In this document: in pieces, positions 20,852 through 32,916 of the stretch
Numbering within the stretch: the first letter of the stretch is position 1
Layout: each line of letters begins with the position of its first letter
Source of the DNA: Mesostigma viride
Lineage: Eukaryota > Streptophyta > Mesostigmatophyceae > Mesostigmatales > Mesostigmataceae
DNA: 64,000 bases
NCBI GenBank assembly: GCA_009746045.1
Contig: RPFO01000333.1
Coordinates: 1,470,674 to 1,534,673 of the forward strand
Direction of reading: 5' to 3'
The notes under the pieces: model-generated
Told to the model about the DNA's origin: nothing
What the model saw: the letters and a program-made list of their open reading frames with translations, nothing else
Database searches by the model: none
Position numbers and translations under genes: made by a program

Positions 20852-23800
20852 GGGGGTCGGTAGTCCCTACCGTACAAGAGATAGAAAGGAAACAAGTAAG
20901 CTACTATAAGAGTACTATGTCCCAACCCCGGTTCACCCGCGGGTTAGTAATACCAATTCCTCTAGAGGTTGATACACAGGACCAACCCTGACGTAGTAGC
21001 ATGAAACAGGATGACAGGATCATTCCGCCATCCGTCATAAAACTCTCACAACCATCTCAGCGACCGCCGTTGTTGACGCGCCGATCCACTGGAGCCACCT
21101 TAGGGGGCGCCACCGCGTGCCCTATCCCATCCACATAATAATGCACAGTCCATGTAATCCCGCGCAACCAGTCCTGAGGTCCTGAGCAGCCTCAAACTTG
21201 ATGAAATGTTGACCATAGGGGTACTATGTCCCAGCCCTTGTGCACCAACGGGCCAGTGAAACCAGGTCCCCCCAGACTTGCCACGCAAGGGCAACTCTTT
21301 ATATAGCCAATCGGGACTGTCAGCAGGAGGGAATATTTTTCATGCATACAACTTGATGATCCGGCCGACGAGGTGGCCAGTCATGTATCCCGTCCAGCCG
21401 AAACCCAGCCTTACAGCGCGACTGATGCGCGTAATCACATGACGATTAAGATCGACGACGGTGAGGCACAGCATGCAGTGCAGGCCCCATGCTCAGAAGC
21501 GAGGGCGTGCACCAGAAGAATCTGATCCATCGCCTCACTACCGACAGCTGTACGCGTCCTCTCAAATACAGGCGCGCCGTGAGCCAACCGACCATGCAAC
21601 GTGGCCGTCCCTGGCCGCCGCTGGAGTGGCTGTATAGAGGGGGAAGCCCTAGCGTGGCCGCTAGAGTGCGCCTCCCCTGCACCTGCGAACGCATGCAGGT
21701 GCCCGCAAGGCCCTAGTGTGTCCACTAGAGTGCGCCCCGCCGTCTCTATCCAGCGCAGGAAACAGGCAAAGTCGATCAACACCGGAAACTTGGATAATAT
21801 GGCACGTTAAGTGCCCAAAACTAGCAGGGCCCCAGCGTGTCCACTGGAGTGCGCCCTGCCAACTCCTCCACGAAGCTGCAGTAGTTTAGGCACAACACCA
21901 CTCCGGCCGACGTGCATAGACCGGAGCAGTCGCCGGTCCCCGCATTCCTTACTGCCAATGTGCCTGAACTCCACCGCAAGCGGGGGAAAACTCCTCAGCT
22001 CGCAGTCACACCCTCCGTGACACTTGCACAGCAAGAGCACGGTTGATGTTTGCGCAGGCCCATATGCATGTGATGCTCGAGGCCGCCGACGTGGACTGCA
22101 TAGCGCCCGCAATGCCCGCACTTATATAATGCAATGGGCAGGTCGGGGAGTGACACGCCTTGCAGGAACTGCCGTATCAGTAACGTTGCCCCTGCGAGAC
22201 ACCGTGCTGCTCATGAGTAGGGCCGAAGCAACCCCGCAGTCCCAAACAAGAGCTCCTCGGGCTCGATCGCGCCCAGCCCCAGGTGCTCAAGCACATACAG
22301 CGATCGTGGACCGGGGTCAATGCCGCGCACGACCGATCACCGCCTGTCCACCCCGCTTGACTGTCTTGCCCAGGATCCCCATTCCCGCAACAGAAACACG
22401 CCCCTATGTATGCAGTCCCCACCGCGCATCGCCACATCCCCCACTCGAAGCTTGAAGGCCTCTCACCACCCCTGTACCAGTGCATGGCCATGGGGTAGAG
22501 TACGTTTTGAAGCCCACACAGCCCGCCCGCCATGCACATGGAACGCCCTGCTCTGAGTCCCTCATCCATGCAACCTCGTAGGCGCGCGGACACGAGCCAC
22601 TTGCAAATCACGCTCGATCGGCCTCCACCAGTGGTGCAAGGAACAACTCCCTACCGGGCTCAGCCCACAGGAGGGACGCGAACACTGCGCGATGGTAGCC
22701 ATGCACAGGGTCGCGGGCAGTGACTAGGTGCTCAGACTCCAGCAGCTCGATCCTGCCTGCCTCTCAGTCTCGGGTCGCCGTTACTACAGTCCCCGTGACT
22801 CGCCCTCGACGGCCAGATCCCGCACGTCCCATGTACCTCAGTGCTCTGCCATGGCTCAGCGCGCGTCAGCGCCGGGTCCGCTCAGAGCGGATGTACCGGC
22901 CCTATGCAGTGATACCGGGTGTTACTCGGACACCGGCAGTCTGCGGGGCGACAGCGCCACATCATGTGGCATCGGCACCATGCACGCGCACTGTTGAGGC
23001 GGTGAGACAATGACCGGACACCGCCACCTGCTTCTGATGCAACCACGACCGGCACCAGCGCAACCAGTGCAACCACGACCGGCTGGGTCATCCACCACTA
23101 CTGCCGGCAGTACGTGCTGTCGCCATGCAACTGCACCGTGCCCGCATATGCTTGCAGCCCAGGGGCCCTTACTCCCGACAGTCGCGGCGGACGCGGGCGC
23201 GCCCTGCATGCACGGTTACTCGAGCCCAGGAGTGCCCTGACCCAGCTAGGCGTCGACTCAATGCCGGGGTAGCCAATTGGTTGGCTACCGACAATCCACC
23301 AAGGTGCTGTACATCTGTTTGCCGGCCGACCACGATTCAGTACAGGCTCCGCCCTGCCTGATCGCCCCGTCACATCGGGGTTGCAACAGCCTCCATGCAC
23401 CGTGCCGCACTAGTGAAATTAATCACGTGCAGGTGCACGAGAAGCCAAGCACGTCCCTCACGCGCTAGGAAGTCATGGAGCCGTGACTCATAGCCGCCAG
23501 CCGGAAGGCTCCCTATAATAATACTTGGCCGCATGCCATGGGACTCCGCGTCCGTTGGTCACGCGGGACGCGACGTGCAGTCAGACCGTAGCCTGGGGTC
23601 GCTGGCACTCGCTGCCGAATCCGGCATCCCGCGCGGAGATGCCTCGGTACGTATGCCTTAGTAGTAGAATCATCAAGCATCCGGTGAGCCCATGTCCAAA
23701 AGGCCAGGACCATGTGCACATGTGGTGCTGAGTGCCTGACGTGGTCCTCTTCGGGACGACCCGTTCAAGCCCACCGCCAACTGCAGATTATCCCATAGAG

Positions 23801-24699
23801 AATATATCATGGAGAAAATATATTATATAGAAAATAGAGAATATCGAAAATATATAACATCCGCACACTGGCGCATCGATCCCTGGCATGGCAGTAGAAG
23901 GGTCGTCGGATCCACGCGCGGCTGCGCATCGATCCCTGGCATGGCAGTAGAAGGGTCGTCGGATCCACGCGCGGCTGCGGTGGATTCCTACATCAAAGAG
24001 ACAACCAGCGCAGGCCAGAAATCGGGAGAATCCGGACCATGGTAGCTCGAGCCTGCCGTTATCTTTTCCGCGTTTTCGAGTCGTTCAGGATGATGAAGAT
24101 GAATGGTGATGGAAATGTGTATCCTTGTGCATTGAAATTATGGCTGGCTTACGTGTGGAGCGACTAGATGACCTAGACGGTGGGGCCGGAAACAGCATGC
24201 TTGATCAGGGCGTGTGTTTCTAGCCTAACTGGCCGGGAGTGTCTAGTGGTGAGCACCATTGCTGCGATCGCTCTCCCACCATTTACGAGGAAATACCCGC
24301 AAATGGAAAACCACTGAAAAGGTCTAGCTAGTCAGTCATCACGTTAGCCATGCCATGATTCCAAACGTCCAAGAACTGCACACGGTGCAAAGGCAAAAAG
24401 CCGGAGGACAGCACTTTCAAATGTGCGGCGGGAACCAAAAGCCCGCGATATCCTACATAGATGGCCGGCTCGATCCAAAGCCGAACCGTGCCGATCATAC
24501 ATGAGCTAGATATAATTAAGAAGAGCATGGTATCATAAAGAAGTGTAGTGGACCAGTACAAGTACTTAGTATATAAAAGGTAGATATAGTAAAGAAGTAT
24601 ATGGTATTATTAGTAGCCATCTGGTTTCATACGCTCTGCGACCCCTCCCCTTCCCCCGGGGACGACGCGTCCACGCGATCGTCCAATTACTGCCAAGGA
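20852..24699. other. Non-coding interior of the LTR retrotransposon
   Basis: This is where the pol domains should lie in the minus orientation. Only short open frames without recognisable motifs occur. A block with GCATCGATCCCTGGCATGGC is repeated in tandem (about 23873-23978). The stretch 21000-23760 is GC-rich and 23780-23860 and 24530-24620 are AT-rich. Confidence 0.6.
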
Positions 24700-25133
24700 G
24701 TCAAGAAGGATGCTGGACCGCCGGGCGCTCGTGTGTAATGCTATGTGCCCTATACTCGCTGTCAGGGCACCAAAAGGAACCATCAGGAAACCAACCCACT
24801 CGCCGGCGCACGCGAATGTCCACATCCTGCGCATCCAAAGTCGAGCCCAATGATGATGTCCGCTGCGCCCAGCGGTGCGATGGTCGCAGCCAGGTCGAAC
24901 GGGGTGCCTTGCAGCACACCTTTGATATCTGCCAGACCGGGCGATTGGTGTTGGCGACCATCCGAGTGGGGCAGATGCACGGCCGTCCGGTGTGGGGGCT
25001 GTGCGTCAGTCCCAACCGGCGCACCAGTGCCGCTTTGATGAAGGACATGGAAGCGCCTGTGTCGACCAAAAACTTGACATCCATGACGGTTGGTTGGCCG
25101 TGTCTGAATATATTATTACATTCTCATATATAA
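24700..25133 (-). pseudogene. Aspartic protease fragment of the LTR retrotransposon
   Basis: The minus strand codes MDVKFLVDTGASMSFI, with the catalytic DTGA triad of retropepsins. The later protease motif GAADIIIGLDFG lies in a different frame (24980-24783), so at least one frameshift separates the two halves. Downstream of it I find no YXDD box, no RNase H and no HHCC or DDE integrase motif. Confidence 0.8.
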
Positions 25134-25540
25134 AATATCCCATTACCGCCAACGGTACCCTATATAAAACCACTAGTTCTAGACGCCTAATAGTAATTTC
25201 CCATTACCGCCAACGGCGTCCATGCATGGGGTCAGTGTATGATTCCAAACACCCCCCTTACTGCTGATAGCATGATAACAGGGTGACCTGCTACGGTGCA
25301 GGACCAATGCACCCTTCGTACTACTGACATCATGATAACAGGGTGACCTGCTACTGTGCAGGACCAATGCACCCTTGGTATTTGGTACAGATGTGGGGCA
25401 AAACAGACACCCCCCCCTTGCCCTACACAGGTGGGCATTCTCAGAATGGCTAAGGTGGCCAGCCACTAGGACTGGAAAAGCGCACCGAACTGAACATAGT
25501 ATAAAAATATAATTATTAGTTAAATATACTTATATAATAT
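25090..25540. repeat. AT-rich insert with duplicated blocks between gag and protease
   Basis: The string CCCATTACCGCCAACGG occurs twice (about 25138 and 25199), and a unit of about 62 bp with ATGATAACAGGGTGACCTGC is duplicated in tandem (25255-25376). No coding frame continues from gag to protease through this stretch. It may be an insertion or an intron; I cannot tell which. Confidence 0.6.
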
Positions 25541-25638
25541 ATGTTATAGTATACTTCCCAGCGGCAAACTCGTAACCGGCCACTGCTGGTGACTCAAAGG
25601 TCGCACGCTGTCCGGAGGCTAGTCGATGAGCCTCGATC

Positions 25639-26025
25639 TCATTGACCGCGCGCAGCACGCCCTTGGTAGAACTCATCGCTGGCGGCCGCGGCTGCTGGTG
25701 CTGAGTCGTGAACTGCCGGGCCTGCTGGCGCCCGCTCGTCCGCGTTGCGGGGCTTGTCCCTTGGGCCGGAGGAGTCCGGGCGACTGCCGAACGCCGGGCC
25801 TGAAAATCTGGGCTCGGTCTCCCCCGTGCCACGTCCAGCGTGCCTGCTACGGAGTTTGGGGCAGTCGCGCCTGAGGTGACCCACCTCAAGGCACATGAAG
25901 CAACGGGCTTTACTCGCGTCGATGGCGTTGAGGCCATGGTCAGCGTTCCCGTCCTCCAGGTCATCGGGGGAGTCCTCGTTCCCCTCGCCGTCGTGCGGGG
26001 GACCTGATCGGAAGAAACGACGCAC
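25639..26025 (-). pseudogene. Nucleocapsid zinc knuckle (CCHC)
   Basis: The frame holds CFMCLEVGHLRRDC, a CX2CX4HX4C knuckle that binds the element RNA in the particle. It is preceded by an acidic linker and followed by a Pro/Ala/Ser-rich tail. Its frame differs from the gag core. Confidence 0.85.
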
Positions 26026-27319
26026 CGATGGTGCGCGCGCGAGCCACGACGTCGGCCACCTGCAGAAGATACCTCTGGATATTCAAGATGTCCCACTCCT
26101 CCCAAGGGACCTCAGCGTAGTGCTTGAATACCTCGTCCTGCAGCTCGGGACAGAGTGCCTCGATGAACCTGCTCTTGTACTCATACCAGGTCATGTCGGT
26201 CAGATAGGCGGCGCTGGACTCAAACTTGGACAGAAACTCGCGATATGGGGTGGTCCCCTGGCGCAGCTTGCCGAAGGCGATTCGCTCGTGGAGTACAGCA
26301 TCTGGGGGCACCAGCTTGCGTCGCACCCGGTCCATCAGCTCCTTCACGGATTGCGGGTATGACTGGGACGCGATGCTCTCACAGTTCAAGATGCTCACCA
26401 CTGAGGGGTCCATGCAGGAGTTAACCACCAGCGGGATCAGATCACGGGTGGCCAGCTGCCAGTTGTGGTGATTGCGCCAGATGGTATACTGCTGTTGCCA
26501 CATGCGTCCCCATTCGTCCACCTCGCGCGGTTTCATGTCCGCGTGCAGCTTGGGTACATTCTTGAAATTGGGCAACGGTGGGGCCTTTACCGCGTTGGTG
26601 ATGGGTCCACCGACGTCTACGTGGGGGACGGAGTCGAAGGCTGGGGGCTGCGACCGGGGGAGAGATCCGGATCTGGTCGGCGTGCCCTGCGTCCGCCGCA
26701 CCTGTACCGACGAGGGGTGTTCATACCCCGGGTCATCCAATGCCACCCTGCTGAAATTCAGGTTGCTGACGACCGCAGGCGAGTGGACCATGCTGCTGTC
26801 CTGCGCCCGAGGTCGCTGCGGTTGGGGGACGTGTCGCTGGACGGTTGTCTGAGTCCCCTCGTCGTGTGCGGTGGCGCTGCTTCTGTCACCCCCTAGCCGG
26901 GCCCGTGGCCTATGAGCTCCAAAGGAAGGGTCCTGTGCCCCAGGTTCCTCGCCATCCTCCACTGCCCCCTCCAAATCGCCGAATTCGCCCTCTGCCCCGG
27001 TGTCCTCCCCGACATCCTCAGAGTTCCCAACACCATGGGTAGTAGGGAAGTACTGCCAAAGGACACTCGACGCCTGCCCCGGTATGTTGTGGCCGGCGGA
27101 GGTCCCATGGAGCGGCCGCGCCCAGCCCAGGGCTGCGATGGTCGCTCTGTGGCTGGCAGAGCATGATAACGGTAGTACTGCGTGTTTTCATTCTCGTGCC
27201 CTGTCTGCTCAGGATACCGCGGCGGCCACTGTGGTCGTTGCTGCTGTTGCTGCGGTTGCTGCTGCGGTAGTTGTTGCTGCTGCTGCTGCTGCTGCGGCTG
27301 CTGCCGCTGCTGCTGCTGC

Positions 27320-27383
<64 letters not shown>

Positions 27384-27639
27384 AACCCCCCTGGAGCATC
27401 TCCTGGCTGCGCCCGTCCCCCCCTTGTTCCAACCTGGAGTCTGGACTGTCACCATCTGATGAATCTCTGCGGCCCTGGTCTCTGAATCCTGGGGAGCCTT
27501 CCGCAGGTCTCTCCATGACCTCACCTGTACCTGTCCCTACTTGGACGTGCGGTGGTACCTCTACCACCTCTATACCTTGCTCGTGGTTGTCTACCTGTTC
27601 TATCTCGCTGTTGACAGGTTCTCTCCGTTTTCGTGGCAT
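25961..27639 (-). pseudogene. Gag of the LTR retrotransposon (frameshifted)
   Basis: The first frame (27639-26893) has an acidic N-terminus and a long polyglutamine tract coded by CAG repeats (about 27260-27380). The second frame (26974-25961) carries the gag core: PREVDEWGRMWQQQYTIW, then LHERIAFGKLRQGTTPYREF and LTDMTWYEYKSRFIEALCPE, a layout typical of the Retrotrans_gag domain, where particles assemble. The two frames overlap by 82 bp and are offset by one base. Another shift near 26020 is needed to reach the zinc knuckle. I therefore call it broken, though one of the shifts could be a sequencing or programmed shift. Confidence 0.8.
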
Positions 27640-27779
27640 GGTGCTCGTACCGATACCTTACACAGCAGGCAACACCTCCCCAGAAAGAAAGAGAGAGAGG
27701 GAGAGAGGGCAACCACGTGCTATAGATCTTATATATGTAGGACCTAGTACTATTCCCTAGTAATGATCCCCTCTACTGC

Positions 27780-28737
27780 TTGCTAGGGCCTATGGTCACT
27801 TGAGAGAAGGTAACTGTAACTGCTGTCCCCTCCCCCTGACTGCTGATCGTGGGTGGCTTGGAGCATTCACACGTGGTGTGCATCCCCTCAGGCAATGGCA
27901 TGTGTTCCCTAACAAACCTTTCTGCATCTGTAATGTTATCAAACCCCTTCCACCTGGCAATAGAGCCCTTATCCTTATTGTATTCCTCACATGCCCTATA
28001 GGGACGTAATGCATTATAGGCTAGCAGAAGCTTGCAAGAAGGAAAAGGGGAATCCCAGGAATACCTCTAAGTGCAGTGCAGTTACCACATAACGCAACGA
28101 GGAAGAAGACGGAATCTAACACAGCACACGCCCCAGCCTTCCGCGGCAAAGGGCTATACAATAAGCACACGGAGGTAGACACCGTCAACACAGTCGGCAA
28201 CGGCCAGACGGTATCCACCCCCACGACAGGTCAAACAATGAATGGTCGTCATCCGCAACTTCCATTCGCACCAACGACATTCACAACCTATGGAGGCACA
28301 ACGTATAACAAGAACCCCCTACGCGTGCGGACCCGGAGAGAAAGCGAGCACGCCAGCTAGCCTTCCACAGGCATAGCTTGCAAAGAAAGAATCCTAACTA
28401 GGGGACGTACCATCGTCGATGACGTAAATCTCTCCTGAGCTGGCCGCCACCCGGTGTCGTTGAAGGCAAGCCCTGGCCGCCACTGGATGTCGTTGAAAAC
28501 AGGAGAGATGAGCGCTATCGTTGACAGCACCTCACCACAGGACTATTGCTAGCCCCGCCGAGTATCCCAGACTGGCCGCTTGCTGTCTAGGTCGTCGTTG
28601 AATCCCTTTACGGGCTGGCCGCCGACCTGTCAGCAATCGTTGAATTCCGGGACCTCTATCTACACCAAGCACCGCCCTGGTTTCCTAACTGGCTACACTA
28701 GCTCTCTCCGCGAGAGTTAGCTAACCTTGCCGGCAAC
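27780..28737 (-). other. Leader region of the LTR retrotransposon
   Basis: This stretch lies between the primer site and gag on the minus strand. I see no gene. Related phrases with CTGGCCGCCRCYYGGTGTCG and GTCGTTGAA recur near 28440-28640. Confidence 0.5.
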
Positions 28738-28755
28738 ATTTCCTCCGATAACCAG
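28738..28755 (-). promoter_or_regulatory. Probable primer binding site
   Basis: Directly inside the 5' LTR the minus strand reads CTGGTTATCGGAGGAAAT. TGG plus following bases would pair with a tRNA ending in CCA. It resembles the initiator-methionine type TGGTATCAGAG with one extra T, but the tRNA cannot be named from the window. Confidence 0.5.
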
Positions 28756-29426
28756 TGTTACGTCCCAGCCCAGACACACCTAGCCTGAGCTACGTAGCGA
28801 AAGATCTACCATGCCGGAATTAGGAAGATTCAAGGTGGCCTAATGCAGATTGCGCTTCACGACTGGGGTCGTGAGATATCTGGCACCGCGACTTGATGCC
28901 AAGCTAATTAATACACACTTATAATGGCTAGCAATACCAATTACAAATGGATAGTTGCCCCAGGTTTAATGTGTAGGCGTATTCGCACTTATCATTCATC
29001 AAACCAAGAGGACGAGACTCTCGTCCTCGGACCAATTTCACCTAGGTCTGCCACTACGCTGGCAAGGGGCGCCGACATGGCGCCGACCTTCCAAAGCATG
29101 CAGTCCACACAAGATCCTCGGGTCGACATCGACCCTCGCCTACAGAATCCACGCGCATGGGTACAATATCTCAACTAGCTATAAAGTACGCAGCGCGGCG
29201 CGACTGCACCGGCCCCTAGAAGATACACGCATACAACAACCTAGGCCCAAAAATAACTGGTCCGAATCACACAAACTGTCATAGTTCCATACAAAAGTCC
29301 TGACCAAGGGACAATTCCCAAATTAAGTCCCGAAATGAGTCCCAAAGTCCTACGGACCATGACAACAAGTCAAACTACATAATTTATTCCATTGTTACGT
29401 CCGTCCAAAAGGGTCGGGACGTAACA
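28756..29426 (-). repeat. LTR, 5' copy
   Basis: The 671-bp repeat is nearly identical to the left LTR; I count two substitutions and 3 nt of length difference. With genes on the minus strand this is the upstream LTR. Confidence 0.95.
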
Positions 29427-29445
29427 CTATAATACGCAATATATC

Positions 29446-30489
29446 ATGAGCAAACGCTCCTCTACGCAACGCAGCCTGGTGGCTGCGCTAAGCCCTAAAA
29501 ATACATCTGCAGCTCCGGCTGCGGCTTCGCCCGCGGCCTCAGGTACAGAAGGCAGCGGTGACACTAGTCGCGCACTGGTGGTCGCCCAGATCCCTCCTGG
29601 GCTTGCAGGTTGCCCTCTGCATCGCCCGAGCCCAAGCGCAGTCGCCCAGCAGGTGAACCTAGCTGGTCTGAGCGCGACTTTGACGGACGTCGACAGTTAT
29701 TTTCTACCTTTGACATCGACAGGCCCGGCTTTTTCGACATGCCGCTCCATCAAGATACTGGAGCTCGTGTTTTATGGGTCGCACGCCTCGCTCCTTGCCC
29801 TGTGCCTGCACATCCGCTCCCATACAATTTTTTTCCCGCAATGGATCGAGTTGACGGCCGGTTCTCCCACCGCGGACCTGACCACCTGCCCGGCTGGTCT
29901 CGCCCTCGCCTTCAGCTCGATCGCCGCTCTCTTTTCCATCCTTATTATTAAGCGCTCTGCCGATGCATGACCTCCGGGGCCCCTCCCCCTTGACCGAATC
30001 CACCTTCCTCCTCCACCTTCAGGAGGCCATCCCGCAGCACGTGACTAGCGGGGCCCCTCGCTGCAGATGTGGCCAGCTGCATGTGCATGGGCCGCACGCT
30101 GGCTGCTGAGCTCCCCGCCATCCGGCTCCACCGCTGGATGCACCGAGTCACATGGCTCCATGCACCCTCCTTGCCTCCACCCCCACCCCCACCATGCACT
30201 GCCTCCGTCCATATGCACCGACGGCATCACCGGCCGCCATGCAGCTCCGGCCGTGACATCGACAAGTGCCTCCAGGACAACGCCGTCGCCATATCGAGTG
30301 CCTGCAAAACACCGCAGGTCACCGCCCAGGCGGCACCTGAAGGACATTGCCGCCCGGCCAGCACCTGCTGGCCCGGCCTGCCGACGATCGATGCTCGATC
30401 CTCCCACCCAAACCTGGGCGAACATGCTGAAGCAACACACCAGTGACACCACCTCCACCACCTCCGCCATCGCAGCACAGCTCAATTAA
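29446..30489 (+). pseudogene. Degenerate LINE ORF1, copy B
   Basis: A frame opens at 29446 (MSKRSSTQRSLVAAL) directly next to the LTR element and shifts frame several times. HASLLALCLHIRSH plus TIFFPQ corresponds in place and sense to AQAILLLLHAKGHELHFPS in the ORF1 of the large LINE (32917 onward). TWANMLKQ near 30415 corresponds to its YANMVKQ. No stop-free frame spans the whole region, and the copy ends before any RNA-binding domain. It is a remnant of a related LINE. Confidence 0.5.
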
Positions 30490-30518
30490 GTCTGTCAGTG
30501 CATCGTCGTCTGTCCCTG

Positions 30519-32204
30519 GTCCTAATTTTAGGACTGAGTTCAACTCAGTCCTAATTTTAGGACCTAATTTTGAGGTTTTGTAGAGAATTCGCCCCGGTCG
30601 GAATATTTGGCAGAAAAATTTTCTCAAAATTTATTCAAATACTACTTGAAAAGATCTTTCTTGGACATATTTTTGGGATTTTTTTGGATTTGGTTTGGGC
30701 GGCTAACCGTACGGTGAAAGTACAGGTGGTAAGGGTACATTTTCACGCGAAACGTGAGTTCCGGAAATGCACGACCTAGCCATGGCGGCTTGCGCCCATG
30801 CATGCAGTTTACGTTTTCGGACGATTTTGCGGGCCAAACCCAGGAAATAGATTTTTATGTCCTAAAGATGATATAAGTGAATTTTAACCTCGCGGGGATG
30901 CGATTTACTGGGTGTCGGCACTGTTCTTGCTGGAAAAATCTGCGATTAGGCAGGTCGACGGAATGGATTACTACAATTGATTCCCGGATCAAATCGAAGG
31001 GTTTATAGGTTTCTTTCTACCTTTTATCATGTATTGTCGTAGATTAAGTCTAGTGGCAGTAAAGATTTGATGATTTCGACCACTCTGTCACGTCATGGTT
31101 TGTGTGCCGCAAAGTGCCACTTTTGCAGGCACCGCCTGGGCCAAGGTAACGCCAGCCGTGCCAGGTAAAGCTGGAATATCGCTGCTTCATCGTTTCATGG
31201 TATTCGTACATGAGTTTAAGCTTGCGATGCGCTGTCAGTTTTGAGTCTTGCTGCTCTTTCTTGACCGTTGCCTGCCCCTCTCTAAAACCATCTTTTTAGA
31301 TGATCTTACCAGGCATTTGCCTTACCGTAGCGTGGCTGTACAAGGTTTTAGGTGCTGAATGGGTTAAAACACTTTCATAGATGTTAGTTATTCTCTTGCT
31401 ATGTTCATACTGCATGATTGTGTGGTCATGGGCTGCGTCAAGGGTACTGTCAAGCTTATACGGGTGAGTGAAAAATCTTGGTGATAAACCACTGTCATCA
31501 TGTGCCAGCAGGTATCTTGGCCATGTCATGGCAAGGTAATACAGTTTTATCCATGTCCATTCTTGTAAAGAACAATTAAATGTGACTAACCTACCCATTA
31601 TATCGGTGGTTATTACTTATAATACATCCCTTTGTAGCTACGTATCCATACGCATTCCCTATATGTATGCATAGGCTTTCACACATACTAAGGTACAATA
31701 TAACTGCAATATGATGATGCAAGTATGTTTTCCTATTATGCCTGAAGGGAAATGGGCTGATTGACATGGTTTGTGGCCACGCTACTATGTAGTATGACCG
31801 CACTTACATGCTTGCCAATTGCTAGCATGGCCCAGTCCTATGTATAGGACTGGCAGTATTTGGCGTGTTTCAGGCAGTGCCAGTGGCCAAATTGAGTCCA
31901 GTTTTTTGCCACAGGTCAAGAACTATATTGTTTACATGCCTGTATTTTTTTAACATGCTTATGGAATTTATTCAATTTTTGCCACTCATGCTTCCACACA
32001 AAAATGCAAATTCGCCGACGGTGCCATACATCCATGTAATTTTTAGGAGTTTGGGTCAAGTTTTCACTGATGTAGTATTTTTGCCAGCAAGAGGACATCA
32101 AATACTCCATAGACTCACATCTAAGCATCTTGGATGGACCACCCACCTAGTCACTACACACGGTTGAAAAAGGTCAACTCAGTCCTATTATTAGGACTGA
32201 GTTG
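30519..32204. mobile_element. Segment bounded by matching hairpins, probable DNA element
   Basis: At the left a near-perfect palindrome (30519-30565) is built from TCCTAATTTTAGGACTGAGT and its complement. At the right 32175-32204 has CAACTCAGTCCTATTATTAGGACTGAGTTG, split here as CAACTCAGTCCTA, TTAT, TAGGACTGAGTTG. The AT-rich interior has no long frame. Its left part, 30590-31190, is clearly related in inverted orientation to 62430-63060. I found no target duplication. Confidence 0.45.
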
Positions 32205-32289
32205 GGACGTGCAGTGCTCAGACGCTCGATCTCCAGTCCGCGAGGAGGCCGAGCTCGACAAGCTAGCGCCGCCTAATTAAGTCATCGTC

Positions 32290-32844
32290 TAGAACTTCGA
32301 CCTATAGTGGCAGGTGAGAACTCCGTGAAGCTACTAATTGTGCACATTGAAGCGTTTGAGACTGGAGAAATTCGATCCTTGGCGGACTGGGCCTCATTGG
32401 TGAGATGAAGCTGGAGGCCCTCCGCCTTCCCCGCTCGCGGGGTAAGACGGGGGCGCCTCCGCTGCTGCTCATCATTGAGAACCCGGCGGACAAGATGTCG
32501 TTCCGTGCAGGCGCCGCAAGCGGCTCGAGAGGACTCACTACACCTTGGTTGGACGATCGACGACAAGTGACCCTGCATACCCTGACTTGGGGCGACAACC
32601 CATGCAAGAACCTATGCAGGGCCTCTGAATCAGAGCACTGGGGAATCTTGGCTCGCAGTTTGGTGAACGCTGCCACATACTGTGGCCGGGAACGTGAGAT
32701 CCTGCCTGCGTGCAGTTCGCCAAAGAGTCCCGGTCTAAGCCGATTAGCTGGTCCTGTGGTAACACTTAATTCAAGGAATCTCCTGAAGGCTAGCATGAGA
32801 GTAGGTATAGATCTGCACACGATGATATAATTTTCAGCCGCCAT
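32290..32844 (-). pseudogene. Gag fragment of an LTR retrotransposon
   Basis: A minus-strand frame of 180 codons contains YVAAFTKLRAKIPQCSDSEA followed by LHRFLHGLSPQVR. This matches the conserved stretch of Ty3/gypsy gag proteins (a YVxEFxxL-type helix followed by a RFLxGLxPxVR-type helix). No zinc knuckle, protease or pol domain follows, so it is a fragment. The family assignment rests on this motif alone. Confidence 0.6.
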
Positions 32845-32916
32845 GCATCGCCCAAGATTTAGCGCAATATCATAAAACGCAGCGCAGGCAGGGATCGTAT
32901 TTTCCGGAAAGTAGCC

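Larger units (their letters stand above)
20169..29426 (-). mobile_element. LTR retrotransposon, gag-protease only, with 5-bp target duplication
   Basis: Two LTRs (20169-20836 and 28756-29426) flank the element, and CTATA occurs directly outside both ends (20164-20168 and 29427-29431). The coding orientation is minus: gag, a CCHC knuckle and an aspartic protease motif run from 27639 to about 24780. A purine-rich tract lies next to the left LTR and a tRNA-like primer site next to the right LTR. Reverse transcriptase, RNase H and integrase are not visible in 20837-24700. The LTRs differ by two substitutions and three inserted bases, so insertion was recent, yet gag-pro is frameshifted. It was probably moved by the enzymes of a related complete element. 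The gag type suggests Ty3/gypsy, which is inference. Confidence 0.9.

Noticed and set aside
22000-23400. Host gene candidates in the GC-rich interior of the LTR retrotransposon
   Set aside because: Frames are short, overlap on all strands and show no motif or splice pattern; GC content alone keeps them open.
27182-27760. Cysteine-rich or leucine-rich plus-strand frames
   Set aside because: They read the complement of the CAG repeat that codes polyglutamine in the retrotransposon gag.
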